Assembly: GCA_030512335.1 (NCBI GenBank)
Contig: JAULSU010000002.1
Location: 558,001-622,000 of the forward strand
Direction: 5' to 3'
Length of the DNA: 64,000 nt
Origin: Immersiella caudata
Lineage: Eukaryota > Ascomycota > Sordariomycetes > Sordariales > Lasiosphaeriaceae
Made by a program: the position numbers and the translations under genes. The notes under the pieces were generated by a model. The model saw only the letters and a list, made by a program, of their open reading frames with translations. It was not told the origin of the DNA and did not search any database. The number at the start of each line of letters is the position of its first letter. Within the stretch, counting starts at the first letter, position 1. Below are positions 54,637 through 64,000 of this stretch, in pieces.

Positions 54637-55286
54637 TTATAACAGAACCTCTCCCTGGCTCTCCCCCTCGAACCCGATCGCTGCGAGCTTCCTGACCTTG
54701 CTCTTCTCCTTCAGCTTCTCCTCCGCTTTCCTGGCCTTGGCGAGCGACTGCACCAGCTCGACCTCGGCGAGATCATAGCCCGGCGGCGGGTCGTCGTCCT
54801 TGTCGAGATCAATCTCGCCAAGCAGGAGCACGTTCTCGCCACGGACCAGGAAGATGCCTTTGTCAATGTCGGCATACAGACCGCGGGACGGGTCCGGGCC
54901 GGATCCTGGCGGGACAAAGATCCTCTCCCTGGTGGACTGTAACACCAGGTTTGCTGCTTTCCGTTAATTCTTGATCTGTGAGAGCCTGTTGAGATCTTCA
55001 TACCGAACTGGTCCCAGCTGCGGAGGATGCCTGTCAACTTGCGCCCATCGCGCAGCGCCAGCATCAGTTTCTCTGTTGTGGGTTAGCACGCAGGAAGATG
55101 GTCTAAGTAGCAGTAAGTGAGCCTACTGTCAGTGAGATCGAGGAGCTGGGCGGCCGTGGTGAACATCTGCGCCGGCAACTGTTGCGGCTGCGCCTGCGCC
55201 TGCGGAGGTGGTCGGCCCAGCACCCCCGGAGGGATGCCCCCTGGGCCTTGCAGTGGGGGGTCTGAAATCGAGAGATTCTCCATCAT
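54637..55286 (-). CDS. LSM1: Lsm1, Sm-like protein of the mRNA decapping complex
   Basis: Subunit that distinguishes the cytoplasmic Lsm1-7 ring, which binds oligoadenylated mRNA 3' ends and promotes decapping in P-bodies. Three exons, 55286..55127, 55072..55004 and 54953..54637, give 181 residues; introns are 54 and 50 nt. A 40-residue Pro/Gln-rich head precedes the Sm fold. Sm1 is KKLMLALRDGRKLTGILRSWDQF and Sm2 includes GIFLVRGENVLLLGEIDLDKDD. The C-terminal helix with Lys/Glu repeats is typical of Lsm1. The start has two consecutive ATGs (55286 and 55283); either could be used. Confidence 0.95.
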
Positions 55287-56056
55287 GAGGTACGGGAACA
55301 ATTGACACGCTGGTCCATTTGCATTTGTAACCTTGACTGTGAACGGAGAGCTGACTGGTGGTCCAGTGCGATGGCGCTGGCAATCGCCCGTTCCGTCTCT
55401 TGGTAGTGGTAAATTTATGGGGCTTTTTGCGCTTCGCTGAACGTCTCGATGCCGCGTTCCCAATTCCGTCTTTGCTAGCAGGAGCCTCGTTCAGAGCTGG
55501 GGGGACTGGAGGCTTGCGCGGTGCGCCTCACACCTGGATCCAATTGGTGGGGTTGGCGCCAGAGAGCGGATCAACCCTGGCCGAAAAAAGAGGTTTGGTG
55601 CTTTCAGCCACACTGTGGAGAGGGTTGCGTTTGCGGCTTGCAGGGCAAAGTGGGCACTAAGAAAGCCACAGGGGGACCACTCACCCTTCCCTGGCAGCTG
55701 CCCTGCAAGCCAGCAGCCAGCCGGTCGTCGGGAGCCCTCATGCCATCTATCGATGCGCGCCGCTTTTTCAAAGGCAAAGCCAGGCCTATTGTTCCGTCCA
55801 CCACCTAGCCTTCGAACGGGATCCTACGGCAACGGTTGACTGCAGAACATGTGCAAGTCTCGTTCGCGAGGGCTTCTAAGTTTTTGTTTTGCGGTTGCAC
55901 TTTAACCCAAATCAGTGCCCAACTCAGACTTGACGGACTGATTCACTCGCACTTCGGTTGGCTTCGTCGCTGCCATTGCATCTCCGACCACCTGAGCTGC
56001 TGTTCACTGCTCTCTCCAATTCAGCTCCCACACCCTTGAAAACAGCAACCGCCACC
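55287..56056. other. Divergent intergenic region, Lsm1 and Sds3-like genes
   Basis: 770 bp holding both promoters. No gene or repeat is recognised. Confidence 0.5.
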
Positions 56057-57816
56057 ATGGCTACCGCCGATATTAGCATGGGCGATTCGTCTGCCCCCCG
56101 TCCAGACCGCCGCGCAAACGGCTCTCCTCCTCCAGCGCAGTCGAAGCGGGACAAGCGGCGCCAGATGCTCATGGACCGCCTTTCGACCTTGTCGGATAAG
56201 TTCAGCAGGGACAGGGACAACTCTTTTCGAGAACAGCTGGCTAAGATTCAGATTGACACCTCGCTGGTCATGAGAGTCGATCCCTACGTTGACCGACCGC
56301 TTGACACTTTCGAGGAGGACCAGCAACGGCTCTACAATGCCGACCCGGAGACCCATGCCTCGCCCCAATCGCTTCTCGAGATGGCTGGTCCCCGCTTCTC
56401 CGACTGGATGGAGAAGATCCAGGACCTCGTTGAGCAGCGGGACTTCTCTCTTACAAAGTACAAGGTAGGAGTTTCTCGTGCGCAAATCCTGTTGCCATAC
56501 TAACATTCGGCTGCCAGTACGACTTTGACAAGAAGTCCTCCGAATTTGTCAACACACATGCCTACAAAGTCGAAACAGCGAACCGAGAGTACCGCGCCCT
56601 CTCGCAAACCCTCCGCGATCGATTGATCAACGCAATTACGACAAAGAAGCTCCGGCTGAACAAGGAGAAAGAGGCATTCGAGATCTCGGACGCCTCTGCG
56701 CTGCTGCTCCACCCCAACCAGTTCAGCATCACGAACCCCGCCAGCCCAGGCGGCACGCATGGCAAGCGGGCGACTCGATTGCGACGGGATATGGATGATG
56801 TCTCCGGTGTGGACGGCAAAAAGAGGAAGCGCAATGCTAACAACGACGACGATGGCTCCCCAGCACCGCAACGCCGTGCTTTGGATACCACCAGCACCAC
56901 AGTGCTGTGGCAGACCGATCGCTTGGCTGTTCGCAAAAATGCCGGCCCCGTTTACAGCATCGACAAACTTTTCACTGATAAGGAATTGTCAATGACGTAC
57001 AACCAGGCAGCGCTACACGCCCACAAATATATGCTTACTCACAAGCCAAAGCTTGATGAGCACGGGCGTCTGGTTTCGTCACCTGAGGGTAGCGACTCCG
57101 GCAGCGGCGACCATGACGAAGACGGATCGGATTCGGTCCCTTCGGCGCCCATGATGGAGAGGAATGTGTCTCACGCCACCCGTAGTGCGCGTGGCGGTGC
57201 GAATCACATCAACTTCTCTGACGACAAACTCATGGGACTTGAGGCCTTGGCGAGCTTCAACCTGCCAGGAAACCTGGAGCGCATGCTCACGGCAGAGCCG
57301 AGACTGCCGCCAACTTTCCCTTCGACGTACGTCAAGGGCCACACAAAGCAGTCCGATTTCAACACGCCGAACGCGCTCAATCTGGACGACGTGAACGGAG
57401 ACATGATAGTCATGCAGGCGCTGCGCCAATACGACCAAATCAACGGCATCGGCTCCAACTTTGCGTCTGAGAACGGAAGCCGAAAGCTGCTGCAGGCCGT
57501 CGCAGAACCGCCAAGTAGCACACGATATGTCTCGTTTTTGCAAGGCGAGCGGCCTGCCGAGAACGAGGTTAGGAAACGGCTTGGACTCCCTGAGGTGATG
57601 GAACCCAACGAAAAGGAGCCGACCCACATGGAGAGCATCGGCACACCCTCCAAGACCGGGCGCTCCGGTACTCCCGCGCAGTCGCCTGCAAAGGGACTTG
57701 CCGGCGCCTCGGCGGTCGGGCTCGGGGGGATACCTATGAGCAGGCAGTCCAGCGCCAACGGTGCGCCCATGTCGCGGAGCAGCAGCCGAAAGGGACGAGC
57801 CACACGGGCCGGGTGA
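56057..57816 (+). CDS. Sds3-like subunit of a histone deacetylase complex
   Basis: Two exons, 56057..56464 and 56518..57816, give 568 residues; the intron is 53 nt and the start context is CCACCATGGC. Residues 28-200 are helical with SKRDKRRQMLMDRLSTLSDK and FSRDRDNSFREQLAKIQID. These fit the Sds3/Dep1-type coiled coil that holds Rpd3L-type deacetylase subunits together (moderate confidence). A second conserved block, EISDASALLLHPNQFSITNP to SPGGTHGKRATRLRRD, contains a basic segment. KKRKRN near residue 256 is a likely nuclear localisation signal. The C-terminal half is acidic, then Ser/Arg-rich. A chromatin or nuclear role is well supported; the exact subunit identity is less so. Confidence 0.75.
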
Positions 57817-58174
57817 AGTGTGATGAAGGGTTTAATGACGATACGGGTACATAGCAGACCTTTTGGTTGCACATTACATCATGTCTATTTCTTTAGATCG
57901 GGGCTCGGGGGTTCTGGGGGATTCGGTTACTTTTGGACATTGGCGTTTTCTGCCCGGAGGCACCGGTACAATGGCTAGGGAGGTCCTGGCTAGCTTAGAT
58001 TTGCTCTATACCCGGGTTTCGACCGCACGTGGTATTCATTTTCATCTCATCGTCATTTTCAATACTTTGTCCGGATACAGCATGTGTGGGAAACAACAAT
58101 GGAATACGACTGTGGCTAGGCTCTAAATGGACTGTAAATCTCACACGATCAAACAGACATCCAGGACTCGCATC
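57817..58174. other. Convergent intergenic region
   Basis: 358 bp between the 3' ends of the Sds3-like and CmcJ-like genes; nothing else is recognised. Confidence 0.5.
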
Positions 58175-59173
58175 TCAAGGACCAAACACTAGGGCCCTAA
58201 CCTCAATGCTTTCCCTGCCCTCCGCACCAGCCCTCGTCCTGGGATCTTCAAATGCCGTGTGTGCAACTCTGCCCCCTTTTACACCGGACCCCTCCTTCGC
58301 CGCCTCGCTATCAAAGCACTCCAGCAACAATCTCTCATTCCCAGTCATCCCGCTCAAATAATGCCACTTCTGCTCAGGATTATGCTTGATCGCCGCTGTT
58401 TGCCCCGTGTATCCACTCCGATACCGATGCTCAACCGGTACCACATCCGCATCCTCCAGCGTAGCCGACGACGCAAACGCCAGGGGAAACGACTCCACTG
58501 GATTCTTGTTCAGCGGCCGCCATACATTGACAATCCGGTACCGTCCCTTGAGAAGCTTCTCAGCCTCATCGGGAGGTAGATGCCGGCGGACCCGCTTCTC
58601 CGCGGACTCTGCGGTCTGGTCGATGTGCACCCTTTGTACGGGCGCTCGCGATGCGTTGGGGTCAGCGCGGCGGATGGTGTAGTCGAACAATACCACCTTG
58701 TGCGAACCGGGTATGTGGTTGAGGAGGAGCTGTTCGACTTCGGGGTAGTAGTTTGTGAGGATGGAGTCGTCGGATGTGAAGGAGGTTTCGGAAGAGGGAG
58801 GGACGGAGAGGATGGCGGCGAAGGCGTCGTTGTCGAGGTCGTATCTGTTTCCGGAGCCGCGGATGTCGGTTAGGGAGACGGGATGAGAGATGTCGCCAAA
58901 GTTGCGTTGGGGGAGGCCAGCGGGGGGAGTATCAACGTGGTTAAAGGGGGCGGAGTTATCGGAGGGGGGTTGGAAGAAGTTGAGGGAGGCGGTTACGGGG
59001 CCGGAAGGGTGGGAAGGCTGGGAGATGGCCATGGTGAGGGTTGAGGTGTTGCGATAACGAAGGATGGGATGAGGTCTGTTGGTGTTGGGGGTTGTGATAA
59101 GAGGCTTTGTCAATGCGTGTTTTAAGCTTCGCCGCGTTTGTTTGGTGATGTATCTGAGGGCGGTTGAGCTCAT
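58175..59173 (-). CDS. CmcJ/GA4-desaturase-like Fe(II)/2-oxoglutarate oxygenase
   Basis: Single exon of 332 residues. The family (bacterial CmcJ, fungal gibberellin desaturase, AsaB-like proteins) comprises non-haem iron enzymes or relatives that hydroxylate or desaturate metabolites. VHIDQTAESAEKRVRRHL carries the H-x-D pair expected for iron. Next comes YRIVNVWRPLN, and KHNPEQKWHYLSGMTGNE carries candidate distal His residues; an Arg for 2-oxoglutarate may lie in the late ECFDSEA to AFEDPR region. Residues 1-47 are rich in Arg/Lys/Ser/Thr with no acidic residue and look like a mitochondrial presequence. A second ATG at residue 48 (59032) would give a cytosolic form starting MAISQPSHPSG. No metabolic cluster surrounds it. 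Confidence 0.85.
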   Translation of the reverse strand: MSSTALRYITKQTRRSLKHALTKPLITTPNTNRPHPILRYRNTSTLTMAISQPSHPSGPVTASLNFFQPPSDNSAPFNHVDTPPAGLPQRNFGDISHPVSLTDIRGSGNRYDLDNDAFAAILSVPPSSETSFTSDDSILTNYYPEVEQLLLNHIPGSHKVVLFDYTIRRADPNASRAPVQRVHIDQTAESAEKRVRRHLPPDEAEKLLKGRYRIVNVWRPLNKNPVESFPLAFASSATLEDADVVPVEHRYRSGYTGQTAAIKHNPEQKWHYLSGMTGNERLLLECFDSEAAKEGSGVKGGRVAHTAFEDPRTRAGAEGRESIEVRALVFGP

Positions 59174-60014
59174 TCAAGGGGGTTTGGGTTAACGGTAGAG
59201 GAAAGAAGACCTGAATGTCAAGGTGAGATGTGTCTGCTTGGGAGTTGTGATCGAGCTGAAGGAAATATCAATTGGATATATATATATATATATGCGATCT
59301 AGTTCACTAATACGGGGAAAGAAGGAGATTGTCGAATTAGCTTCGATTTCAAAGCAGAGAAGGATAGAAGGGAGTTTGTCAACCAGTCGATCGTTCCACC
59401 TGCTAACTGGAGTTACAAAGGGCCCTTCTCGCTTGATCACGTCATGTCGTAGGGCGCGTCACGGCCGCAACGAAAGGCGTGGTGCGGAGATCCCGCAGGA
59501 AATTCTCGGAGATGGTGCGAGAGCGTATAGTCGCTGAGTAGTACTGTAACACAAGAGTTGACTTCATGCTGCTCTCAGTGCCTCGGTAATGAGGGGTGAT
59601 GATGGACCCCAAGAGAGAACTGCCGAATGACGTCGGGCGCTCAATTGGCACCACGGTTTGCATCGGTGTTCGGGAAGTTACCTTACCTAAGCTCCAAGTT
59701 TGGTCCTTCTGAAAGGACCCGTGAGGGCCAAAGTTTACCCGAGGGTCCACGCTTCGCTCATTGGATAGGAAGCTTTCCGGGCCCCAGGCAACCATTCCTG
59801 TTTGGGAACAAAGTAAACACCGAAACAGCAAAATTGAGGTTCTATGAGCTAAACATACATTTCGAGTATCGCAGCGCATGCGGTCTGAACGACATCATTT
59901 TATCGACGACATTGATATTGAGCACCAAGACGTGCGCCGAATTTTCGCCCGTACGTAATAATTTTGGTGCGGCCGGCGATGGTCGCAGGTCCGGAACTTT
60001 CCATTTTGGATATC
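59174..60014. other. Divergent intergenic region
   Basis: 841 bp between the CmcJ-like (-) and AT-hook (+) genes. It contains a TA dinucleotide run near 59276. No gene is recognised. Confidence 0.5.
59276..59293 (+). repeat. (TA)n microsatellite
   Basis: About nine TA units, 100 bp upstream of the CmcJ-like start codon, in an otherwise ordinary promoter region. Confidence 0.85.
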
Positions 60015-63000
60015 ATGTCGTCGCCAGATCCGCTGAACGAGTCGGATGCGACGCACAATCTCTACTCGTCAGCGCGTCGCGTCACCCGCAGCCAGATCTC
60101 ACAACGGATACGATCTGTCGAGAGCTCACCTAAGAAGCAGACCTTCGCACTGGACGTCGGCAATGAGATTTCTCCGCAAAAGATTTTGGTGACGGTACAG
60201 ACCGAAGACGCGGACATGAGCGCGCGGGGTGTCAAGAGGCGCCTCTTTCAATCGCCAACGCCGAAGCGATCAACCCGAAAAAAGGCAGCCGCCGCCGCTG
60301 GAACTACGACGACAACAGTGCCGCTCCGAGGCCTGACGGACGATGAGGGCAACGCAGCTGGAACCCCAAAAGCGCGAGGCAGGCCACGGAAGCCAGGAAC
60401 GCCAGCACCGACCACTACTCGACGCAAGAAGGGGACTCCCCTAGCACAGCGCGTTGTCGCTCAGGCTGCCCGCGCGACGCGCTCTAGCAGTGTTTTGGCA
60501 TCGGATATGAGTGAGGCGGATAACCAAGAGACGCCGAGGGCCACTCGCGCGAAGCGAGCACCAAAACGAAAAGCCTCTTCGCCGGTGAAGGAGGATAGCG
60601 TGTTAAGTTCACAACCGCGAAAGAGGGGTCGGCCACGAAGGACGCCTGCCGCCACGTCAGATACAGGGGCTTTGTCAGGGCCAGAGAGCGCAGCTGACGG
60701 GGAGGTGGAGGACAACGCTTCGGTCGCGCAGACTGATGATATTATCTCGGTTGCTGGCAGCCGGGCGGATGTGGCTCCCAGTGAGGGCGAGGAGGATATT
60801 TGGCTGGCCACTCTGTCGGACCAACCAACACCAATTGCGCGCCGCAGCACAAGGATGAACACCTCCATAAACATCCCCGACACCATATCCGAGGCTGCAC
60901 CTGAGGCTCCCGAGAGGCAGCAGTCAGAGCCGGCCCTGTCTGAAGTCGACTTCGTTTCTGGCGGTGACGATGGCGGCGATGGTGGCGATGATGGCTATGC
61001 GGATTTTGGCGGAATGGGGTCCCAAAGTGACGCGGAATCATCGGCTGGTGACAACCAGGACCCGCAGGAGCGACAGGACACAGTCGCAGCAGGGGAGGAC
61101 TTTACCATGATCAATGTCCACTCCCTGTCCACGATGATCCAGTTGAACTCGAGCGTGATGACCGGGGCGCCACCGCAAGCACCGGATGAAGAGCCGCAGT
61201 CCGAACTTGGAGAGGAGACTAGCATGATCGTCCAAGACGTGCTCGAGTCTCTTAGGCAGAGCCAACGAGCGAATCAAGCAATCCAAAGTGAAGACGCACC
61301 TGAAGAGGCAGACCGATCGCTTGCCGACCATGACAGATCAGTTTTTGGCAGCGGCATTATGCAGCAGAGGCCAGCCCACCTCTCTTCGCAGGCCTCGTCA
61401 CCACAAACGTCAGATCGCAGTCCGCGGCGATCCGCAAAGAAGCAGTCGCTTGGGAAGCAGCTGGCGATCAAGTCCCTTCAAGAGGCTGCGGCAGCCTCGC
61501 CAGGGCGTCCGACGCCGGTCAACATCGATGAGGCTCACGACACGAGCGCATACGACGACTCCTTCTCCGAAATCCCGGAAGAGATTCTGACAGCAGCGAC
61601 ACCAAGACGACTCCGTCCTGCTCAGGAGGACGTCGAAGAGGACACGCCAAAGCCAGATATCCAGCCGTCCATTGAGCGGCGTTCAACTGTGAATCACTCC
61701 AACCCCCAATCTGAGTCAAATAGGCTGTTGACACCTGATGAGACACCATCGCCAGTCCTACCCGACGACGGAAACCATGAGAAGGAAAAGACATCGCCTG
61801 TGGCTGCCCCAGACACCGAGATGAACTCTTCACCTCCGATCCCCAGTGCTCACGCGCAGAGTGTTCTGAGAGGTTCGATGATTCGACATGCCAGAACCCA
61901 CTCGACCGAGACGCCCGCAGAACAGCTTGCTGGCTTTAACTCGCCAGCTTTCGCGGCTCTGAACGCGCATGCCGTCAACTTGCCTCCTCCAGAGAGCCAG
62001 CCACGACCCACCTTGTCCCCAATAGTTCGCGCTGGACGGGCTCTCCAGCTGGTGACATCCGATCCTCCATCACCTCCAGGTAGAGGAAGCGTTCTAAGAA
62101 GTCCATTCCGCGGCTCTGTGCCAAAATCCAGTCAATCACCTGTGCAATCGGCCATGCGCACCACCCAGTCCCCTCCTCAAGCTCAGCCCCAGGCATCGGC
62201 CAAACAGCCAGAGAGATCATGGATGTCACCATTGAACCGAGTTAGAGACTTTGTTGTTCAGGGTGCCCAAGCGTTGTCTCCTCGGCTGGGGTCGGTGTCA
62301 AGGATGGAGGATCCATTTGGCCCGAATCCATCGGAATCTCCGAAGTCTGCTACTCCTGGCAGCTTCTTGGCTAGTCTTGGGAGGAAGCAATCAACTGCTC
62401 GAGCAAGCGCACCTAGCATGGCCAGCTCGACACGCGCCGCCTCAATGCATGGTGAGGACGCGATGAGTTGGCAAGGTGAAGACAGCCCGCCCCGGGAAAG
62501 GTCAGAGTCCCGCGAGTCGAGCATACATGCCGCGCATGGGTCGCCAGCTTGGGAGGGAGTTGCCGAGACACATCACGATGAAGAGTCTGGCGGTGATATA
62601 GAAGTGGAGTACGATGACCGACACAATGAACAGATTCAAGCCTACTCCGATGACCAAGGGGTGGAGGGTGAAGCTCCTGAGCTCGACGAAGAGGAGGATA
62701 TCTGGGCTATCGAAGCCCAGCGCCCCACGCCAGGGAAAGCTGCGCAGCCTCGACGGGAACCGATTGCGGAGCCTCCTCGACGAAGCAAGATCCCGAGTCC
62801 TTGGAGACAAAATAGCAAGCGGTTGGTCTACAGTGATGAGCTGCACAGGCTATCCGAGGAGAACGCGCCACAGAGCGAAGCGGATGAGTTCAGCATGTTG
62901 TCTCAGCAGAACAAATCCAAGGCGCAAGTCGCATCTCAGAATCTCGCGCCTCCAAAGAATGTTGATCTTTCGGAGTTCTTTTCCTCCCCGGCTGCGCTTC

Positions 63001-64000
63001 CTGACGCCCAGGATGCTGGATTTGGTCTGTTTAAGGCTCTTGACGCTCCGCGACGAGAGGCCCCAACAGGCTTTGGCCAGAGTGTCAGGGGGCAGCCACC
63101 TGTCGGGTCTGGCTCTCAAAGAAGGCAGCCCTTTGGCGGCGGTCGGGTGGGCCAGCCTGCCCCATCGGTGCAGCAAAAAGTTCCACAGATGTTTCAACGA
63201 GGCAGGAATCTTTTGGATATCAACAACGCCTCCACTGCTCCTTCAAAGGCCAACCAGCTAACCCAATCATCGTCTCCTGGAACTCCGGAGAGACTGAAAT
63301 TTGCTCATGTCCCTCAGAAGGCGAACTTCACACCTCGCACCCGATTGCCCGGTACCAACCTCTTTCAGCCTCCTGCATCCAAGTCCCTCTTTGGCGGTAA
63401 CCCAGTCCCCGTCTTCTCGGCTGAGGCAGCAGAGGACGACGAAGAAGAGCAAGACGTCTCCATGATGGATGACAGCAGCTTCATTCAACCGCAGCTGAAG
63501 CCTTTGCCCAGCCGGGCGATGTCCCCCAGCAAATCTTCCTTCCGCTCACCGCTTAAGCCGAAAACACCGGGCCGAGTCGTCGAGTTCACCAGCAGCACTC
63601 TTTCTCCTCTTGCACAAGCTCAAGTTCGTGCCGAGCGCCGAGCCAGCGCGTCTCCTGAGAAACAGCTCTCGCCAGTTAGCAGCCACAGCAGTTCCGTCTC
63701 GATAGAAGACAAGGAGAATCAACAATCTGAATCAGAGGTGGAGCATGAGACAATCTCCGCATCCGCGGCTGTGCGCACCCCGTCACAGCGCCGACCCGTC
63801 CTTGCCCCGCCAACCTCCTTCACCAATACCCTCGCTAACGCCAACCCGAGACCACCCAGCCCGACAAAGAACCAAAAATTGTCTCGTACCGAGTGGACTC
63901 GCGACCATTGGGTTCGACTGGATCAGCTCCTGCAGGCACGGAAGCAAGGAGTGCTTCAATTCCAGCTGCAGCTGGCACATGCCCCACCCATGGCAGGCAG
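60015..64000 (+). CDS. Large AT-hook nuclear protein, 3' end outside window
   Basis: Open from ATG at 60015 (MSSPDPLNES) through the right edge without a stop: 1,328 codons in the window, no intron needed. At least two AT-hook-like cores are visible, ARGRPRKPG near residue 120 and RKRGRPRRTP near residue 205, each beside basic KRK/RRKK runs. AT-hooks bind the minor groove of AT-rich DNA. Most of the rest is disordered and rich in Ser/Pro/Glu, with many SP/TP sites, which suits cell-cycle phosphorylation (inference). Acidic EEDIW motifs occur twice. Near the edge a more ordered segment begins, LSRTEWTRDHWVRLDQLLQ, which looks like the start of a conserved C-terminal domain. The family is not recognised by name; a chromatin-associated role is inference. 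Confidence 0.85.
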   Translation, partial: MSSPDPLNESDATHNLYSSARRVTRSQISQRIRSVESSPKKQTFALDVGNEISPQKILVTVQTEDADMSARGVKRRLFQSPTPKRSTRKKAAAAAGTTTTTVPLRGLTDDEGNAAGTPKARGRPRKPGTPAPTTTRRKKGTPLAQRVVAQAARATRSSSVLASDMSEADNQETPRATRAKRAPKRKASSPVKEDSVLSSQPRKRGRPRRTPAATSDTGALSGPESAADGEVEDNASVAQTDDIISVAGSRADVAPSEGEEDIWLATLSDQPTPIARRSTRMNTSINIPDTISEAAPEAPERQQSEPALSEVDFVSGGDDGGDGGDDGYADFGGMGSQSDAESSAGDNQDPQERQDTVAAGEDFTMINVHSLSTMIQLNSSVMTGAPPQAPDEEPQSELGEETSMIVQDVLESLRQSQRANQAIQSEDAPEEADRSLADHDRSVFGSGIMQQRPAHLSSQASSPQTSDRSPRRSAKKQSLGKQLAIKSLQEAAAASPGRPTPVNIDEAHDTSAYDDSFSEIPEEILTAATPRRLRPAQEDVEEDTPKPDIQPSIERRSTVNHSNPQSESNRLLTPDETPSPVLPDDGNHEKEKTSPVAAPDTEMNSSPPIPSAHAQSVLRGSMIRHARTHSTETPAEQLAGFNSPAFAALNAHAVNLPPPESQPRPTLSPIVRAGRALQLVTSDPPSPPGRGSVLRSPFRGSVPKSSQSPVQSAMRTTQSPPQAQPQASAKQPERSWMSPLNRVRDFVVQGAQALSPRLGSVSRMEDPFGPNPSESPKSATPGSFLASLGRKQSTARASAPSMASSTRAASMHGEDAMSWQGEDSPPRERSESRESSIHAAHGSPAWEGVAETHHDEESGGDIEVEYDDRHNEQIQAYSDDQGVEGEAPELDEEEDIWAIEAQRPTPGKAAQPRREPIAEPPRRSKIPSPWRQNSKRLVYSDELHRLSEENAPQSEADEFSMLSQQNKSKAQVASQNLAPPKNVDLSEFFSSPAALPDAQDAGFGLFKALDAPRREAPTGFGQSVRGQPPVGSGSQRRQPFGGGRVGQPAPSVQQKVPQMFQRGRNLLDINNASTAPSKANQLTQSSSPGTPERLKFAHVPQKANFTPRTRLPGTNLFQPPASKSLFGGNPVPVFSAEAAEDDEEEQDVSMMDDSSFIQPQLKPLPSRAMSPSKSSFRSPLKPKTPGRVVEFTSSTLSPLAQAQVRAERRASASPEKQLSPVSSHSSSVSIEDKENQQSESEVEHETISASAAVRTPSQRRPVLAPPTSFTNTLANANPRPPSPTKNQKLSRTEWTRDHWVRLDQLLQARKQGVLQFQLQLAHAPPMAG

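Noticed and set aside
1..64000. Secondary-metabolite cluster, transposon or RIP-affected island
   Set aside because: The SDR, CmcJ-like and glycosidase genes are far apart among housekeeping genes. No backbone synthase, transposase, reverse transcriptase, terminal repeats or AT-rich blocks were seen.

Overview
The window is nuclear DNA from a filamentous ascomycete, most likely a Sordariomycete. This rests on short GT-AG introns (about 49-74 nt, with CTAAC/CTGAC-like branch points), compact gene spacing, fungal-only protein families and a GC-rich coding bias. Twenty-four protein-coding genes are supported, one of them running off the right edge. Exon joints were read by hand from splice signals and protein continuity. 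No transposon, rRNA, tRNA or CRISPR array is supported.

Layout, left to right. 0.4-7 kb: an EF-hand MscS-type channel (-) divergent from a mitochondrial seryl-tRNA synthetase (+). 7.6-14.8 kb: one very long coiled-coil protein (-) with two internal repeat arrays. 15.7-20 kb: a PLP-binding YggS/PROSC-family protein (-), an F-box protein (+) and a Mo25/HymA scaffold (-). 20.7-28.6 kb: cytosolic isoleucyl-tRNA synthetase (+), a 59-residue twin-CX9C NDUFAF8-like protein (-) and the centrin-binding protein Sfi1 (+). 29.4-35.3 kb: ribosomal protein L26 (+), a short-chain dehydrogenase (-), a DUF6601-like membrane protein (+) and a membrane-anchored serine esterase with an unusual N-terminal tail (-). 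36-44 kb: a BTB protein and two conserved fungal proteins of unknown function, all (-), separated by long non-coding stretches. 45.5-55.3 kb: PDK1-type kinase (+), ATP synthase OSCP subunit (-), Mob1 (-), a secreted six-hairpin glycosidase-like protein (+) and Lsm1 (-). 56-64 kb: an Sds3-like deacetylase-complex subunit (+), a CmcJ/GA4-desaturase-like protein (-) and a very large AT-hook protein (+, partial).

The gene set is housekeeping: translation (SerRS, IleRS, L26), mitochondrial energy (OSCP, NDUFAF8-like), signalling and mitotic exit/morphogenesis (PDK1, Mo25, Mob1, Sfi1), chromatin and RNA decay (Sds3-like, AT-hook, Lsm1). It is not a secondary-metabolite cluster or a mobile island. 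The least ordinary items are the repeat-built coiled-coil giant, the esterase whose N-terminal tail resembles nuclear-envelope Brr6/Brl1 proteins, the tiny CX9C gene, an SDR with a frame-preserving intron, and a short sequence motif recurring in several intergenic regions.
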